From NCBI RefSeq assembly GCF_008806385.1, contig NZ_VZZK01000026.1:1-64000 (forward strand): a stretch of DNA of 64,000 nt. The letters run 5' to 3'. This stretch comes from Methylobacterium soli. GTDB lineage: Bacteria; Pseudomonadota; Alphaproteobacteria; Rhizobiales; Beijerinckiaceae. The notes under the pieces were generated by a model, which was given only the letters and a program-made list of their open reading frames with translations, was not told the DNA's origin and did no database searches. Position numbers and translations under genes: made by a program. Shown piece after piece: positions 51,516 through 60,855 of this stretch (the first letter of the stretch is position 1; each line of letters starts with the position of its first letter).

Positions 51516-54064
51516 GACGCGTCTCCCCCGATTCCGGCGTCGAGGGCGCGGACGGCGGCCGCGTCCTCCTGGGCGCAGGCCCGGGCGGCGAGCACCTTCA
51601 GCTCCGCCATCTCGGAGGCCCGCAGCCGCGCCTTGACGCCGGGCAGGTCGCGGGGCGTCATCGAGAGCTCGTGCACGCCGAGCCCGGCGAGCAGGCTCGC
51701 CCCGAAGGGGTCGCCCGCGATGCCGCCGCAGACGCCGACGAAGCGCCTGTGCCGGGCCGCGCCCTCGCAGGTCATGTGGATCAGCCGCAGCACGGCCGGG
51801 TGCAGGGAATCGGCCTCCGGGGCGAGCTCGGTGTTCTGGCGGTCGATGGCCAGCGCGTATTGCGTCAGGTCGTTGGTGCCGATCGAGAAGAAGTCGCAGT
51901 GGCGCGCCAGGATGTCGGCCTGGATCGCGGCGGCCGGCACCTCGATCATGATGCCGAGGGGCACCGGCGGCGCGCCGATCTCGGCCCGGATGCGCTCGCA
52001 GGCCGCGCGCAGGCGCAGCACCTCGGGCACCGAGGTGATCATCGGCATCATGATGGCGAGCGGCGCGTCCTTGCCGATGGGCGCGTCCGCCGCCACGCAA
52101 TCGCGGGCGGCGCGGTAGAGGGCGCGCAACTGCGGCTCCATCAGGTCGGGCCGGCGCAGGAGCAGGCGGGTGCCGCGCACGCCGAGGAACGGGTTCTCCT
52201 CCTTCGGCAGGTGCAGGTGGCCGACCTGCTTGTCGCCGCCGATATCGAGGGTGCGCACGATCAGGGGGCGGCCCTCGAGGGCGCGCAGCATGGCGCGGTA
52301 GGTCTCGAACTGGTCGTCCTCGCTCGGCGTGTCGCCGCGCTCCAGGAACAGGAACTCGGTGCGCATCAGGCCGACGCCTTCCGCGGCCTGGTCGAGGGCG
52401 AAGGGCACCTGCTCGGGGTTGTTGACGTTGGCGCCGATCGCGATGGCGTGGCCGTCGCGGGTGCGGGCGGGCAGCGCCCGCTCGCGGGCCTCCTCCTCCG
52501 CCTGCTCCCGCTGGCGGGCGCGCCACGCGGTCGCGGCGGCGATGTCGGCCGCGCTCGGGTCGAGGTAGAGGCGCCCGGTGGTGCCGTCCAGGATCGCGGT
52601 GGCGTGGTTCTGCAGGCCCAGGAGCCCGGCACCGCCCGCCACCAGAGCGGGGATGCCGAGCGTGCGCGCCAGGATCGCCGTGTGGGAGGTCGGCCCGCCC
52701 TGCGCGGTGGCGAGCCCGATCACCCGGGCCGGGTCGAGATTGGCCGTGTCGGAGGGGGCGAGATCGGGGGCGATGAGGATGCAGGGCGCCTCGGGCAGGT
52801 CGTGCCCGCTCTTGAGCGACGGGTCGATCTGCGCCAGCACCCGGCGGCCGACATCGCGCAGGTCCGCCGCGCGCCCGGCCAGAACCGGGTTGCCGAGCGC
52901 CGAGAGCTGGCCGGCCAGGCGCTCCACCGCCTGGTTCCAGGCATAGGCGACGCCGTGGCCCTCCACCATGAGCTGGCAGGCCAGCGTGATCAGGTCGGTG
53001 TCGGCGATGAGCTCGCCCTGCGCCCGGAAGATGCCCGCATCGGCCCGGCCGAGGCGGCGCTCGGTGTCGTCGGCGAGCGCCCGGAGCTGGTCGCCGGTGG
53101 CCGCGAGCGCCGCGTGCAGGCGGTCGCCGCCGGAGGTCAGGGGCTCCGGCTCGTCCGGCACCGTGAGCTCGGTCGCGGCCAGCACGTGGATGGGCCCGAT
53201 GGCGATGCCCGGGCTCGCGCCGATGCCGGGCAGGATGCGCGGCGCGTCGGCGGGGTTCCAGCCGGCCACGGGGGCGCTGGCCCTGGCGGCCGCCTCGGCG
53301 GCGCGCTGGGCCGCCGCCTTCTCGCCGGCGCTCAGGGACGTCACCGCCGCGCAGATCCGGGCGAGCGCCCCGGCCTCGTCGTCGCCCTCGGTGGAGATCA
53401 CGACCGCGTCGCCGCAATGCAGGCCGAGCTGCAGCAGGGTGATCAGGTTCTTGGCATCCGCCACCTGCGCGCCGTGACGGACCTGGATGCGGGCCGGGCA
53501 GGCCCGCGCCGTCTCGACCCAGTGGGCCGCCGGACGGGCGTGCAGCCCCGTCGGGTAATCCACCGTCCAGTCGAAGCGCTGGCGCAGGTCGCTCGCCGGG
53601 CCGGACGGGCTCGGAGCGCCCACATCCTCGCCGAGCGCCTCGGCGATGTCCTCGGCCCGCGTCGTGGTGCGCAGGCGCTCGAGCCGGGCCTCGTCCTGGA
53701 TCAGGCGGGTCAGGCGGCGCAGCACCGTGATGTGGGTGTCGGACTGGGCCGCGATGGCGACCACGAGATGCGCCACCTGCCCGTCATGCCAGAGGATGCC
53801 CTCGGGGACCTGCAGCACCGCCAGCCCGCTCTCGCGGACGAGGTGGCGGTCGTCGACCATGCCGTGGGGAATGACGACGCCGTGGCCCAGATAGGTGTTC
53901 GCCACCGCCTCGCGCCGCAGCATGCTGTCGGCATAGGCCGGGTCGATGCAGCCGGCCGCGATCAGGAGCTGCGCCGCCTCGCGGATGGCAGCATCCTTGT
54001 CCTGCGGCGCGGTGGCGGTGCGGACGAGGAGGCGGGGCGTCAGGGGCGGTGTCGGTGCGAGCAT
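51512..54064 (-). CDS. fruB: Fused PTS protein EIIA(Fru)-HPr-EI
   Basis: An 850-residue fusion of all soluble PTS steps. Domain order: EIIA (about 1-150, active His 67 in IPHGMVD), HPr (about 165-250, active His 175 in GLHARPAA), and enzyme I (about 275-850, active His 461 in GGPTSHTAI, then PEP-binding LMRTEFLFLERG and FFSIGTNDLTQYALA). Phosphate passes from PEP through EI, HPr and EIIA to FruA. The HPr residue equivalent to Ser46 is Asn 206 (DAKNLITL), so HPr-kinase control is impossible. It leads the operon; a perfect operator lies 41-60 bases upstream of its start. Confidence 0.95.
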   Translation of the reverse strand: MLAPTPPLTPRLLVRTATAPQDKDAAIREAAQLLIAAGCIDPAYADSMLRREAVANTYLGHGVVIPHGMVDDRHLVRESGLAVLQVPEGILWHDGQVAHLVVAIAAQSDTHITVLRRLTRLIQDEARLERLRTTTRAEDIAEALGEDVGAPSPSGPASDLRQRFDWTVDYPTGLHARPAAHWVETARACPARIQVRHGAQVADAKNLITLLQLGLHCGDAVVISTEGDDEAGALARICAAVTSLSAGEKAAAQRAAEAAARASAPVAGWNPADAPRILPGIGASPGIAIGPIHVLAATELTVPDEPEPLTSGGDRLHAALAATGDQLRALADDTERRLGRADAGIFRAQGELIADTDLITLACQLMVEGHGVAYAWNQAVERLAGQLSALGNPVLAGRAADLRDVGRRVLAQIDPSLKSGHDLPEAPCILIAPDLAPSDTANLDPARVIGLATAQGGPTSHTAILARTLGIPALVAGGAGLLGLQNHATAILDGTTGRLYLDPSAADIAAATAWRARQREQAEEEARERALPARTRDGHAIAIGANVNNPEQVPFALDQAAEGVGLMRTEFLFLERGDTPSEDDQFETYRAMLRALEGRPLIVRTLDIGGDKQVGHLHLPKEENPFLGVRGTRLLLRRPDLMEPQLRALYRAARDCVAADAPIGKDAPLAIMMPMITSVPEVLRLRAACERIRAEIGAPPVPLGIMIEVPAAAIQADILARHCDFFSIGTNDLTQYALAIDRQNTELAPEADSLHPAVLRLIHMTCEGAARHRRFVGVCGGIAGDPFGASLLAGLGVHELSMTPRDLPGVKARLRASEMAELKVLAARACAQEDAAAVRALDAGIGGDAS

Positions 54065-54104
54065 GGCGTGCTCCTCCCGGCTTCGGTGGATTCGTTGTTG
54101 CGGT

Positions 54105-54124
54105 CACTGAAAACGTTTTCAGTG
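54105..54124. promoter_or_regulatory. Perfect operator for the LacI-type FruR
   Basis: CACTGAAAACGTTTTCAGTG is a perfect 20-bp palindrome with the central CG and AAAC-GTTT core typical of LacI-family sites. It lies 41 bases upstream of the fruB start and 104 bases before fruR, so it can repress the fru operon. Confidence 0.85.
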
Positions 54125-54207
54125 TTTCTGTCAATCGATCGGCACGGTCACGCATTCGTGAGCCCTTGCCGCGCTGCGGCGCGCATGGCACAACTCGTCG
54201 TATGAGC

Positions 54208-54222
54208 TTGCAAACGTTTCCC
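54208..54222. promoter_or_regulatory. Second, weaker FruR operator
   Basis: TTGCAAACGTTTCCC at 54209-54223 (approximately) has the same AAACGTTT core with partial flanking symmetry (GCAAACGTTTCC). It lies directly before the fruR start at 54228, a good position for autorepression. Confidence 0.65.
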
Positions 54223-54227
54223 GTATC

Positions 54228-55235
54228 ATGAGTGTCGGCATCCGCGACGTGGCCCGGGCGGCGGGCGTCTCGACCGCGACGGTGTCGCGCGCCCTCGGGC
54301 GTGGGCCGGTGAGCGACGCGTTGCGCGAGCAGGTGGAGGCGGCGGTGCGCGCCACCGGCTACCGGCCGAACCTCTCGGCCCGGCGCCTGCGCTCGCAATC
54401 GACGCAGACGATCGGCCTGATCGTGGCCGATATCCGCAACCCGTTCTTCACCGCGGTGAGCCGCGCGGTGGAGGATGCGGCCTACCAGGCCGGGATGCGG
54501 GTGATCCTGTGCAACACCGACGAGGACGCGACCCGCGAGGCGATGTACCTGCGGCTGATGCAGGAGGAGCGCGTCACCGGCGTGATCTTCGCGCCGACGC
54601 GGGCGAGCGCGCAGGGCCTGCGCGCGGCCGACATCGATTTCCCGGTGGTGTTCATCGACCGGGCCGGCCCCCCCGGCGCCCATGACAGCGTCGTCCTCGA
54701 CAACGCGGCGGCGGCCTCCGCCCTCGTCGACCATCTGGTCGAGGAGGGCTTCCGGCGGATCGGCGGCCTGTTCGGCTCGACGAGTTCCACCGCGCAGGAG
54801 CGCCGGGCCGGCTACGAGGCCGCGATGGCCCGCCACGGCCTCGCGCCCGCGGCCCGGGCGGTGCTGCCGAACGCGGCCGCCGCCGAGGCCGAGGCAGGGC
54901 GCTGGCTCGCCGAGGCCGGGCGGCCCGAGGCCCTGATCCTCTCGAACGGCCTGATCCTGATGGGGGCGCTCCGCGCCGCCCGCGCGCACGCCCTGCCGGT
55001 GCCCGGGGCGCTGGCGCTCGCGGGCTTCGACAACGAGCCCTGGACCGACCTCGTCGATCCCGGCCTCACGGTGATCGAGCAGCCCGTGGCCGAGATCGGC
55101 GCGCAGGCCATGACCCTGCTGTTCGACCGCCTCAAGGCCCCCGACCAGCCGGTGCGCAAGGTGGTGCTGAGCGGGCGCCCGGTGCTGCGAGGCTCGACCC
55201 GGCGCGGGGCCCCGGGATCGGGGGCCCGCGCCTGA
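54228..55235 (+). CDS. fruR: LacI-family fructose repressor
   Basis: A 335-residue LacI/GalR-type regulator. The N-terminal helix-turn-helix is GIRDVARAAGVSTATVSRAL, followed by the hinge YRPNLSARRLRSQ and a periplasmic-binding-like ligand domain (IGLIVADIRNPFFTAVSRAV, VFIDRAGPPG). It is transcribed away from fruB across a 163-base region containing a perfect palindrome and a second half-site. By analogy with FruR/Cra it should sense fructose 1-phosphate and release the fru genes. Assignment to fructose rests on position. Confidence 0.9.
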   Translation: MSVGIRDVARAAGVSTATVSRALGRGPVSDALREQVEAAVRATGYRPNLSARRLRSQSTQTIGLIVADIRNPFFTAVSRAVEDAAYQAGMRVILCNTDEDATREAMYLRLMQEERVTGVIFAPTRASAQGLRAADIDFPVVFIDRAGPPGAHDSVVLDNAAAASALVDHLVEEGFRRIGGLFGSTSSTAQERRAGYEAAMARHGLAPAARAVLPNAAAAEAEAGRWLAEAGRPEALILSNGLILMGALRAARAHALPVPGALALAGFDNEPWTDLVDPGLTVIEQPVAEIGAQAMTLLFDRLKAPDQPVRKVVLSGRPVLRGSTRRGAPGSGARA

Positions 55236-55238
55236 GCC

Positions 55239-57032
55239 TCAGGCGCGGCCTGCGCGGCTCCCGAGCCGCAGCAGCACCGCGACCGGGATCAGCCCCACCA
55301 GCACGATCAGGAGCGCCGCCACGGTGCCGTCCTCGTAGGTGCCCCGCGCGGCCTCGCCGTAGAGATGCGTCGCCAGGGTCTCGACGTTGAGGGGGCGCAG
55401 CAGCAGGGTCGCGGGCAGTTCCTTGACGCAATCGACGAAGACCAGGAGGGCGCCGCTCATCAGGGCCGGCCAGGTCAGGGGCAGCTGCACCCGCGCGAGG
55501 GTCGCCAGCGGCCCGCGGCCGAGCATCCGGGCGGCGTCGGGCAGGCTGGCGGGCAGCCGCGCGAGCCCGGCCTCGCAGGTGCCGATGGCGACCGCGAGGA
55601 AGCGCACCAGGTAGGCGATGACGAGGGCGCCCCCGGTGCCGAGCCCGATCAGGGCGGGGGCGGCGCCGAACATCGCCGTGGAGGCCGAGGCGAAGGCCGA
55701 ATCGGCGAGCGCCAGGGGCCCCAGGAGGCCGATCGCCAGGATCGTGCCCGGCAGGGCGTAGCCGAGGCTCGCGACCCGGATCAGCCCGGGCCCGAGGCGC
55801 CGCGACAGCAGCCTCGGGCTCGCCGCCACCAGGAAGCCGATGGCCCCCGCGATCAGGGTGGCGCTGCCGGCATAGAGCACGGTGCTGAGGATCTCGCCGG
55901 GCAGGCGCTCGGGCAGGCCGGCGCGGGAGAGGCGCCCCGCGGCGGCGTGGGCGAGGTAGGCGGCCGGGATCAGGAAGCCGAGGGCGACGGGGGCGAGGCC
56001 GAGGCCGAGGGCCGCGAGCGCCCGGGCGCCCGTCAGCGGCTGGCGGGCCAGGGTGCGGGGGCGCTGGGCCGAGCCCGAGAAGCCGCGCCCGCGCCGGGCC
56101 CAGCGCTCGGCCGCCACGAGGCCGATCACCACGACGAGCATCACCAGGGCGATCTGGGCCGCCCCCGCGAGATCCTGGCGGTTGACCCAGGTGGCGTAGA
56201 CCTGGACCGTCAGGGTGCGCACCCCCAGGAATTCGGCCGCCCCGATGTCGTTGAGCGCCTCCATCAGGGCGAGGCTGGCTCCGAGCGCGATGGCGGGGCG
56301 CGCGAGCGGCAGCGCCACCCGGGCGAACACCCCGGCCGGCCCCCGGCCGAGGGTGCGGGCCGCCTCCAGCAGGTTGCCGGTCTGCATCAGGAACAGCGCC
56401 CGCGTCGGCAGGTAGACGTAGGGGTAGAGCACGAAGCCCAGCAGCAGGATGCAGCCGGGCAGCGAGCGCAGCTCCGGCAGGCGCAGGTCGCGCGGGCTCG
56501 TCAGGCCGAGGAGATCCCGCAGCCCACCCTGGACCGGCCCGAGGGGGTGGAGCAGGTCGAGATAGGCGTAGGCGACGATGTAGGTCGGGACGGCGAGCGG
56601 CAGCAGCAGCCCGATCTCGAGGAGGCGCCGGCCCGGGAACTCGTAGGCCGCCACCAGCCAGGCCGTGCCGGTGCCGATCACCGTCACCACGAGCCCGACC
56701 CCGAGGAGGAGCCCGGCCGTCTGCGCCACCGCCTGCGGCAGCACGTAGGCGAGGAGGTGCGGCCACAATTCGCCCGAGCCCTGCACGGCTTCGAGGGTGA
56801 GCGACACCAGGGGGCTGAGGATGAGCCCGCACAGCGCCAGCGCCGCGAGGGCCCAGGGAACGGGCAAATGGACGGACCAAGGAACGGACCAAGGGGCGAA
56901 CCGGGGGCGCGCCGAAAGATCGGCCGGCCGCCGGGCGCCCTGGGCCGCCGGCGCCGTCATCTCCGGCTTCGGCGCAGGCGGCCCCGTCTCCCGGACCGGA
57001 GCGGGGATCGGCGCCGGGCGCGATCCCGCCAT
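55239..57032 (-). CDS. fbpB: Ferric iron ABC transporter permease
   Basis: A 597-residue double-permease protein of the FbpB/ThiP type with about twelve membrane segments in two homologous halves. Each half has the EAA loop that meets the ATPase (EAARTLGRGPAGVFARVALPLARPAI in the first, DAARMLGRGPLATLARVQLPLTWPAL in the second). An N-terminal hydrophilic leader of about 55 residues (Pro/Arg-rich, with the duplication PWSVPWSV) precedes the first helix. The gene lies 10 bases after fbpA on the same strand. It has no separate ribosome-binding site of note. Confidence 0.9.
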   Translation of the reverse strand: MAGSRPAPIPAPVRETGPPAPKPEMTAPAAQGARRPADLSARPRFAPWSVPWSVHLPVPWALAALALCGLILSPLVSLTLEAVQGSGELWPHLLAYVLPQAVAQTAGLLLGVGLVVTVIGTGTAWLVAAYEFPGRRLLEIGLLLPLAVPTYIVAYAYLDLLHPLGPVQGGLRDLLGLTSPRDLRLPELRSLPGCILLLGFVLYPYVYLPTRALFLMQTGNLLEAARTLGRGPAGVFARVALPLARPAIALGASLALMEALNDIGAAEFLGVRTLTVQVYATWVNRQDLAGAAQIALVMLVVVIGLVAAERWARRGRGFSGSAQRPRTLARQPLTGARALAALGLGLAPVALGFLIPAAYLAHAAAGRLSRAGLPERLPGEILSTVLYAGSATLIAGAIGFLVAASPRLLSRRLGPGLIRVASLGYALPGTILAIGLLGPLALADSAFASASTAMFGAAPALIGLGTGGALVIAYLVRFLAVAIGTCEAGLARLPASLPDAARMLGRGPLATLARVQLPLTWPALMSGALLVFVDCVKELPATLLLRPLNVETLATHLYGEAARGTYEDGTVAALLIVLVGLIPVAVLLRLGSRAGRA

Positions 57033-57042
57033 GGTTCCGGGC

Positions 57043-58155
57043 TCACTGATCGAAGCCGACCTTGTCGACCAGCAGGCTCGCGGCCTTGCGGTTGCGGGCG
57101 ATCTCGGCGACCGGCACGGCGTCGATGGTCAGCGGGCCGAGGGCGGTGAGCAGCGGGTCGATGGGCGCGCCGGCCTTCACCGGGTACTCGTAATCGGTCT
57201 TGGCGTAGAGGCCCTGCGCCTCGTCCGAGACGAGGTATTCGAGGAGCTTCACGGCGTCGGCCCGGTTCGGGGCGTTCTTGGCCACCGCCGCGCCCGAGAC
57301 GTTCACGTGGGTGCCGCCGCCCGCGAAGGTCGGCAGCACCACTCGGATGGCCTCGCCCCATTTCTGCTGCTCGGGGCCGCCGCGCCCGGAGCGCATCAGG
57401 CCGACATAGTAGGAATTGCCGAGGCCGAGCTCGCAGCTCTCGGCCAGGATGTCGCGGGCGACGTCCCGGTCGCCGCCGGCCGGCTTCTTGGCGAGGTTCG
57501 CCTTGACGCCGCGCAGCCACGCCTCGGTCTTCTCCGCCCCGTGCTTGACGAGGTGGTGGGCGATCAGCGCCGTGTTGTAGGGGTGCTGGCCCGAGCGCAG
57601 GCAGAGCTTGCCCTTCCATTTCGGGTCAGCGAGGTCCTCGTAGGTCAGCGCCTTCAGGTCGGCGAGGTCCTTGGCGTCCGCGTAGGCGACGCGGGCGCGG
57701 GTCGAGAGGGCGAACCAGCGCCCGTCCGCGTCCCGGAGCGCGGCCGGCACGGCGGCCTCGAGGGTGGGCGATTGCACCGGCTGGGCGAGGCCCCGATCGA
57801 CGATGTCGATGAGGTTGCCGATATCGACCGTCATCAGGACGTCCGCATTGGCGCGGGCGCCCTCGGCGGCGACGCGCTCGGCCAGGCCCTTCTCGACGAA
57901 GACGGTGTTCACCGTGGTGCCGGTCCGGGCCGTGAAGGCGTCGAGGAGCGGGCGGATCAGGCCCGGCTCGCGGGTGGTGTAGAGGTTGACCTCCGCGGCC
58001 CCGGCCGGGGCGGCGCCGAGCGCGAGGCCGAGCGCGAGGCCGGCCGCCCCGACGGGATGGCGCGAGACGAGGCCTTGCAAGAACTGGCCCTGCAAGAACC
58101 GGCTCGGCCGGAGCCGGCTTTGATCGAATCGAACCCGCATGAACCTGCCCCGCAT
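57043..58155 (-). CDS. fbpA: Ferric iron ABC transporter binding protein
   Basis: A 370-residue periplasmic binding protein of the FbpA type. A long signal region (to about ALGAAPAGAA-E) precedes EVNLYTTREPGLIRPLLDAF. The tyrosine pair of NSYYVGL in the second half is the iron-ligand motif of the family. The leader contains a duplication (FLQGQFLQGL), so the true start may be one of several in-frame Met codons. It binds ferric iron and passes it to FbpB. An AT-rich gap upstream is a likely promoter. Confidence 0.88.
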   Translation of the reverse strand: MRGRFMRVRFDQSRLRPSRFLQGQFLQGLVSRHPVGAAGLALGLALGAAPAGAAEVNLYTTREPGLIRPLLDAFTARTGTTVNTVFVEKGLAERVAAEGARANADVLMTVDIGNLIDIVDRGLAQPVQSPTLEAAVPAALRDADGRWFALSTRARVAYADAKDLADLKALTYEDLADPKWKGKLCLRSGQHPYNTALIAHHLVKHGAEKTEAWLRGVKANLAKKPAGGDRDVARDILAESCELGLGNSYYVGLMRSGRGGPEQQKWGEAIRVVLPTFAGGGTHVNVSGAAVAKNAPNRADAVKLLEYLVSDEAQGLYAKTDYEYPVKAGAPIDPLLTALGPLTIDAVPVAEIARNRKAASLLVDKVGFDQ

Positions 58156-58214
58156 GATGCGTCTCCCCGCACGTGTTGCGGCAGGTTCAGACGGATCGCG
58201 CGCGGAAAATCAAG

Positions 58215-58258
58215 CGCGAAGTCTTTGATTTATTACAGTTAAAAACTAAACCCGCCTG
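58215..58258 (-). promoter_or_regulatory. AT-rich promoter region upstream of fbpA
   Basis: The 142-base gap between fbpC and fbpA holds an AT-rich island; the minus strand reads TTTAGTTTTTAACTGTAATA then AATCAAAG. It stands out against the GC-rich background and probably contains the fbpA promoter and an iron-responsive site. I cannot match it confidently to an Irr, Fur or RirA box. Confidence 0.4.
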
Positions 58259-58297
58259 AAACCCGAGAAAACCCGTCCCACGTCGGCAGGTTTGCTT

Positions 58298-59398
58298 TTA
58301 ATCCGCCGCGTCGGGGAAAATAAAGGCGCCGGTCTCGGCCCGCGCGAGCCCGACCGCGTCGCCCTCCTGCCGCGCATCGTCGGCGCCCACCGCGAGGAGG
58401 AGGGGCTCGGCGAGGCCCGCGACGGCGATCTCCAGGCGGGCCTGCGCGCCGAGATAGCGGCGGCTGAGGACGCGCCCGGGCGCGCCCGTGCCGGCCGAGG
58501 CCAGGCGGATCGCCTCCGGGCGCAGGCAGACCCGGACGGGCGCGCCCTCCGGGAAGCCCGGCGCCGGCAGGGTGCCGAAGGGCGTGTCGACGCCCCCGTC
58601 GCGGCAGCGGCCCGGCATCTCCACGAGGTCGCCGAAGAAGCGGGCGGAAAAGCGCGAGGTCGGGCGCTCGTAGAGGTCGGGGCCGGTGCCGGCCTGGACC
58701 ACGCGGCCCCCGCGCATCAGGGCGATGCGGTCGCAGAAGGCCAGGGCCTCCTCGGGGTCGTGGGTGACGAGGAGCGTCGTCGTGCCGGCGGCCCGCACCA
58801 CCGCGAGGGTGTCGGCCCGGACCCGATCGCGGGTGCGCCGGTCGAGATTCGAGAACGGCTCGTCGAGGAGGAGGATGCGGGGGCCGGGCGCCAGCGCGCG
58901 GGCGAGCGCCACCCGCTGCCCCTCGCCCCCCGACAGGGTCGCGGGGTAGCGGTCCGCCCGGTCGGCGAGGCCGACCTGCGCGAGGCGCGCCGCCGCGATC
59001 GCCTCCGCCTCGCGCCGGGGGCGGCGGGCGAGGCCGAAGCGCACGTTCTCGGCCACCGTGAGATGGGGAAACAGCGCGTAATCCTGGAACATCAATCCGA
59101 CGCCGCGCGCCTCGGGGGGCGTCCCGGGATCGATTGCGTGCCCATCGAAGCCGATCTCGCCCCGGTCCGGCCGCTCCAATCCGGCCACGATCCGCAGCAG
59201 GGTGCTCTTGCCGCAGCCGGAATCCCCGAGGAGGCCGAGGATCTCCCCCGGCCGGGCGCTGAGCGAGACGCGGTCGAGGGCCCGCACCGGCCCGAACCGG
59301 CAGCCGATTCCGACGAGCTCCAGGCGGGACGGCGCCTCGGCGGCCTCCGGCTCGGGGCGGGCAGGGGAGATCAATCTGGACATGGCCCGCCGGTCCAT
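58298..59398 (-). CDS. fbpC: Ferric iron ABC transporter ATPase
   Basis: A 366-residue ABC ATPase. Walker A is GDSGCGKSTLLR, the signature LSGGEGQRVALARAL, Walker B ILLLDEPFSNLD and the switch His LVTHDPEEA. After about residue 260 comes a C-terminal TOBE-type regulatory domain, as in FbpC. It lies upstream of fbpA on the same strand, giving the order fbpC, fbpA, fbpB. The best start is uncertain by five codons (MDRRAM or MSRLIS). It could also serve another substrate, but the neighbours favour iron. Confidence 0.88.
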   Translation of the reverse strand: MDRRAMSRLISPARPEPEAAEAPSRLELVGIGCRFGPVRALDRVSLSARPGEILGLLGDSGCGKSTLLRIVAGLERPDRGEIGFDGHAIDPGTPPEARGVGLMFQDYALFPHLTVAENVRFGLARRPRREAEAIAAARLAQVGLADRADRYPATLSGGEGQRVALARALAPGPRILLLDEPFSNLDRRTRDRVRADTLAVVRAAGTTTLLVTHDPEEALAFCDRIALMRGGRVVQAGTGPDLYERPTSRFSARFFGDLVEMPGRCRDGGVDTPFGTLPAPGFPEGAPVRVCLRPEAIRLASAGTGAPGRVLSRRYLGAQARLEIAVAGLAEPLLLAVGADDARQEGDAVGLARAETGAFIFPDAAD

Positions 59399-59563
59399 AG
59401 CGGATGGGCGGCGCGAGGCAATGCGGGGCGCGGCGCGGGATCCGGGATAGGCCGGCCGCCGAGGACGGCGTGCCGGTTGGACGCATCCGCGCCCGATGCT
59501 CTAAGGCAAGGGCCAAGGGATGAGGCAAGGGCTGAGGGACGAGGCAGGGGGCATGTCCGGGGC

Positions 59564-60766
59564 ATGAGGCATGTCGGGGGCGGCGCAGCGGCGGGCGCGG
59601 GCGGGGGGCTCGCCCGCTTCCTCCTGCTCTACGGCGCCCTCTACGGGGCCTATGGCAGCCTGTCGCCGGTGATGCCGAACGTGCTGGCCGGGCGCGGCTT
59701 GTCGCCCGCCGAGATCGGCCTCGTCCTGGCGGGCGCGACCCTGACGCGGCTCGTGGCCGGGCCGCTCGCGGGCCGCGCCGCGGACCGGCGGGGCGCGGCG
59801 CGGACGATCCTGGCGGCGGCGGCCGGGCTCGCGGGGCTCGCCGCCCTGGCGCATCTTGCCGGGCACGGCTTCCCGGCTCTGCTCGCCCTCGGCCTCGCCT
59901 ACGCGGTGGCGACCGCGCCGCTGGCGCCGCTCGCCGACGCGCTGGCGCTCGCCGGGGCGCAGGGCGGGCGCGCCTTCCAGTATGGCTGGGTCCGGGGGGC
60001 GGGCTCGGCCGCCTTCATCGGGGCGACGATCCTCGTCGGCTGGCTGATCGCGGCGCAGGGCCTCGCGGCGGCCCTGATCGTCGGCGGGATCCTGTTCCTC
60101 GCCACCGGGCTCGCCGCCCGTCTGCTGCCGGCGGGGACGGGTTCGGGGGTGGGTTCGGAGCCCGGATCCGAGCCCGCGCCCCCCGAGGGGATCTGGCGGG
60201 GCTTTGCCGCATTGCTGCGGCTGCCGGGCTTTCGCCGCACCGTGCTGGTCGCGGGCCTCGTGGTCGGGGCGCACGCGATGCACGACGCCTTCGCGATGAT
60301 CCTCTGGCGCGCCTCCGGCATCGGCCCGGCGCTTGCGGGCCTGCTCTGGTCCGAGGCCGTGGCCGCCGAGGTGCTGGTGTTCCTCGCCGTCGGCCCCTGG
60401 CTCCTCGCCCGGATCGGGCTTGCCGGCGGCCTCGTCCTGGCGGCGGGGGCGGGGGCCCTGCGCTGGGGCGTGATGGCCGAGACCACGGCCTTGCCCTGGC
60501 TCGCCGCGGTCCAGCTCCTGCACGGGCTGACCTTCGCGCTCCTGCACCTCGCCTGCCTCGGCCTGATCGAGCGGGCGGTGCCGGCGCGGTTGCGCGCCAC
60601 CGCCCTGACCCTCTACGGCACCGTCGGGCTCGGCCTCGCGGGGGCGGCGTTGACCCTCGCCTCCGGTCCCCTCTACGCGGGATTCGGGGCGCGCGGCTTC
60701 TGGGTCATGGCGGCGCTGAGCCTGCTGGCCGTGCCGCTCGCCATCCGCTTGCGATTGCAACCATGA
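59564..60766 (+). CDS. MFS_1-like transporter
   Basis: A 400-residue membrane protein with about twelve hydrophobic segments. It starts ARFLLLYGALYGAYGSLSPV and has the loop GPLAGRAADRRGAARTI typical of the major facilitator superfamily; a central Gly/Ser/Pro-rich linker (GTGSGVGSEPGSEPAPPEG) separates the two halves. The group resembles 3-phenylpropionate/nucleoside-type MFS transporters, but the substrate is unknown. The ATG at 59564 follows a tract of short near-repeats (AGGCA/CAAGGG-like) and overlapping ATG triplets, so the exact start is somewhat uncertain. Confidence 0.8.
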   Translation: MRHVGGGAAAGAGGGLARFLLLYGALYGAYGSLSPVMPNVLAGRGLSPAEIGLVLAGATLTRLVAGPLAGRAADRRGAARTILAAAAGLAGLAALAHLAGHGFPALLALGLAYAVATAPLAPLADALALAGAQGGRAFQYGWVRGAGSAAFIGATILVGWLIAAQGLAAALIVGGILFLATGLAARLLPAGTGSGVGSEPGSEPAPPEGIWRGFAALLRLPGFRRTVLVAGLVVGAHAMHDAFAMILWRASGIGPALAGLLWSEAVAAEVLVFLAVGPWLLARIGLAGGLVLAAGAGALRWGVMAETTALPWLAAVQLLHGLTFALLHLACLGLIERAVPARLRATALTLYGTVGLGLAGAALTLASGPLYAGFGARGFWVMAALSLLAVPLAIRLRLQP

Positions 60767-60855
60767 GCGAAACAGTGCCGTTCTGGCGAACGTCTCGCGT
60801 CCATATATAGAACAAAACGCTTACAGAGCTCAGACCTGATGTTGCAGCAGCGCCC

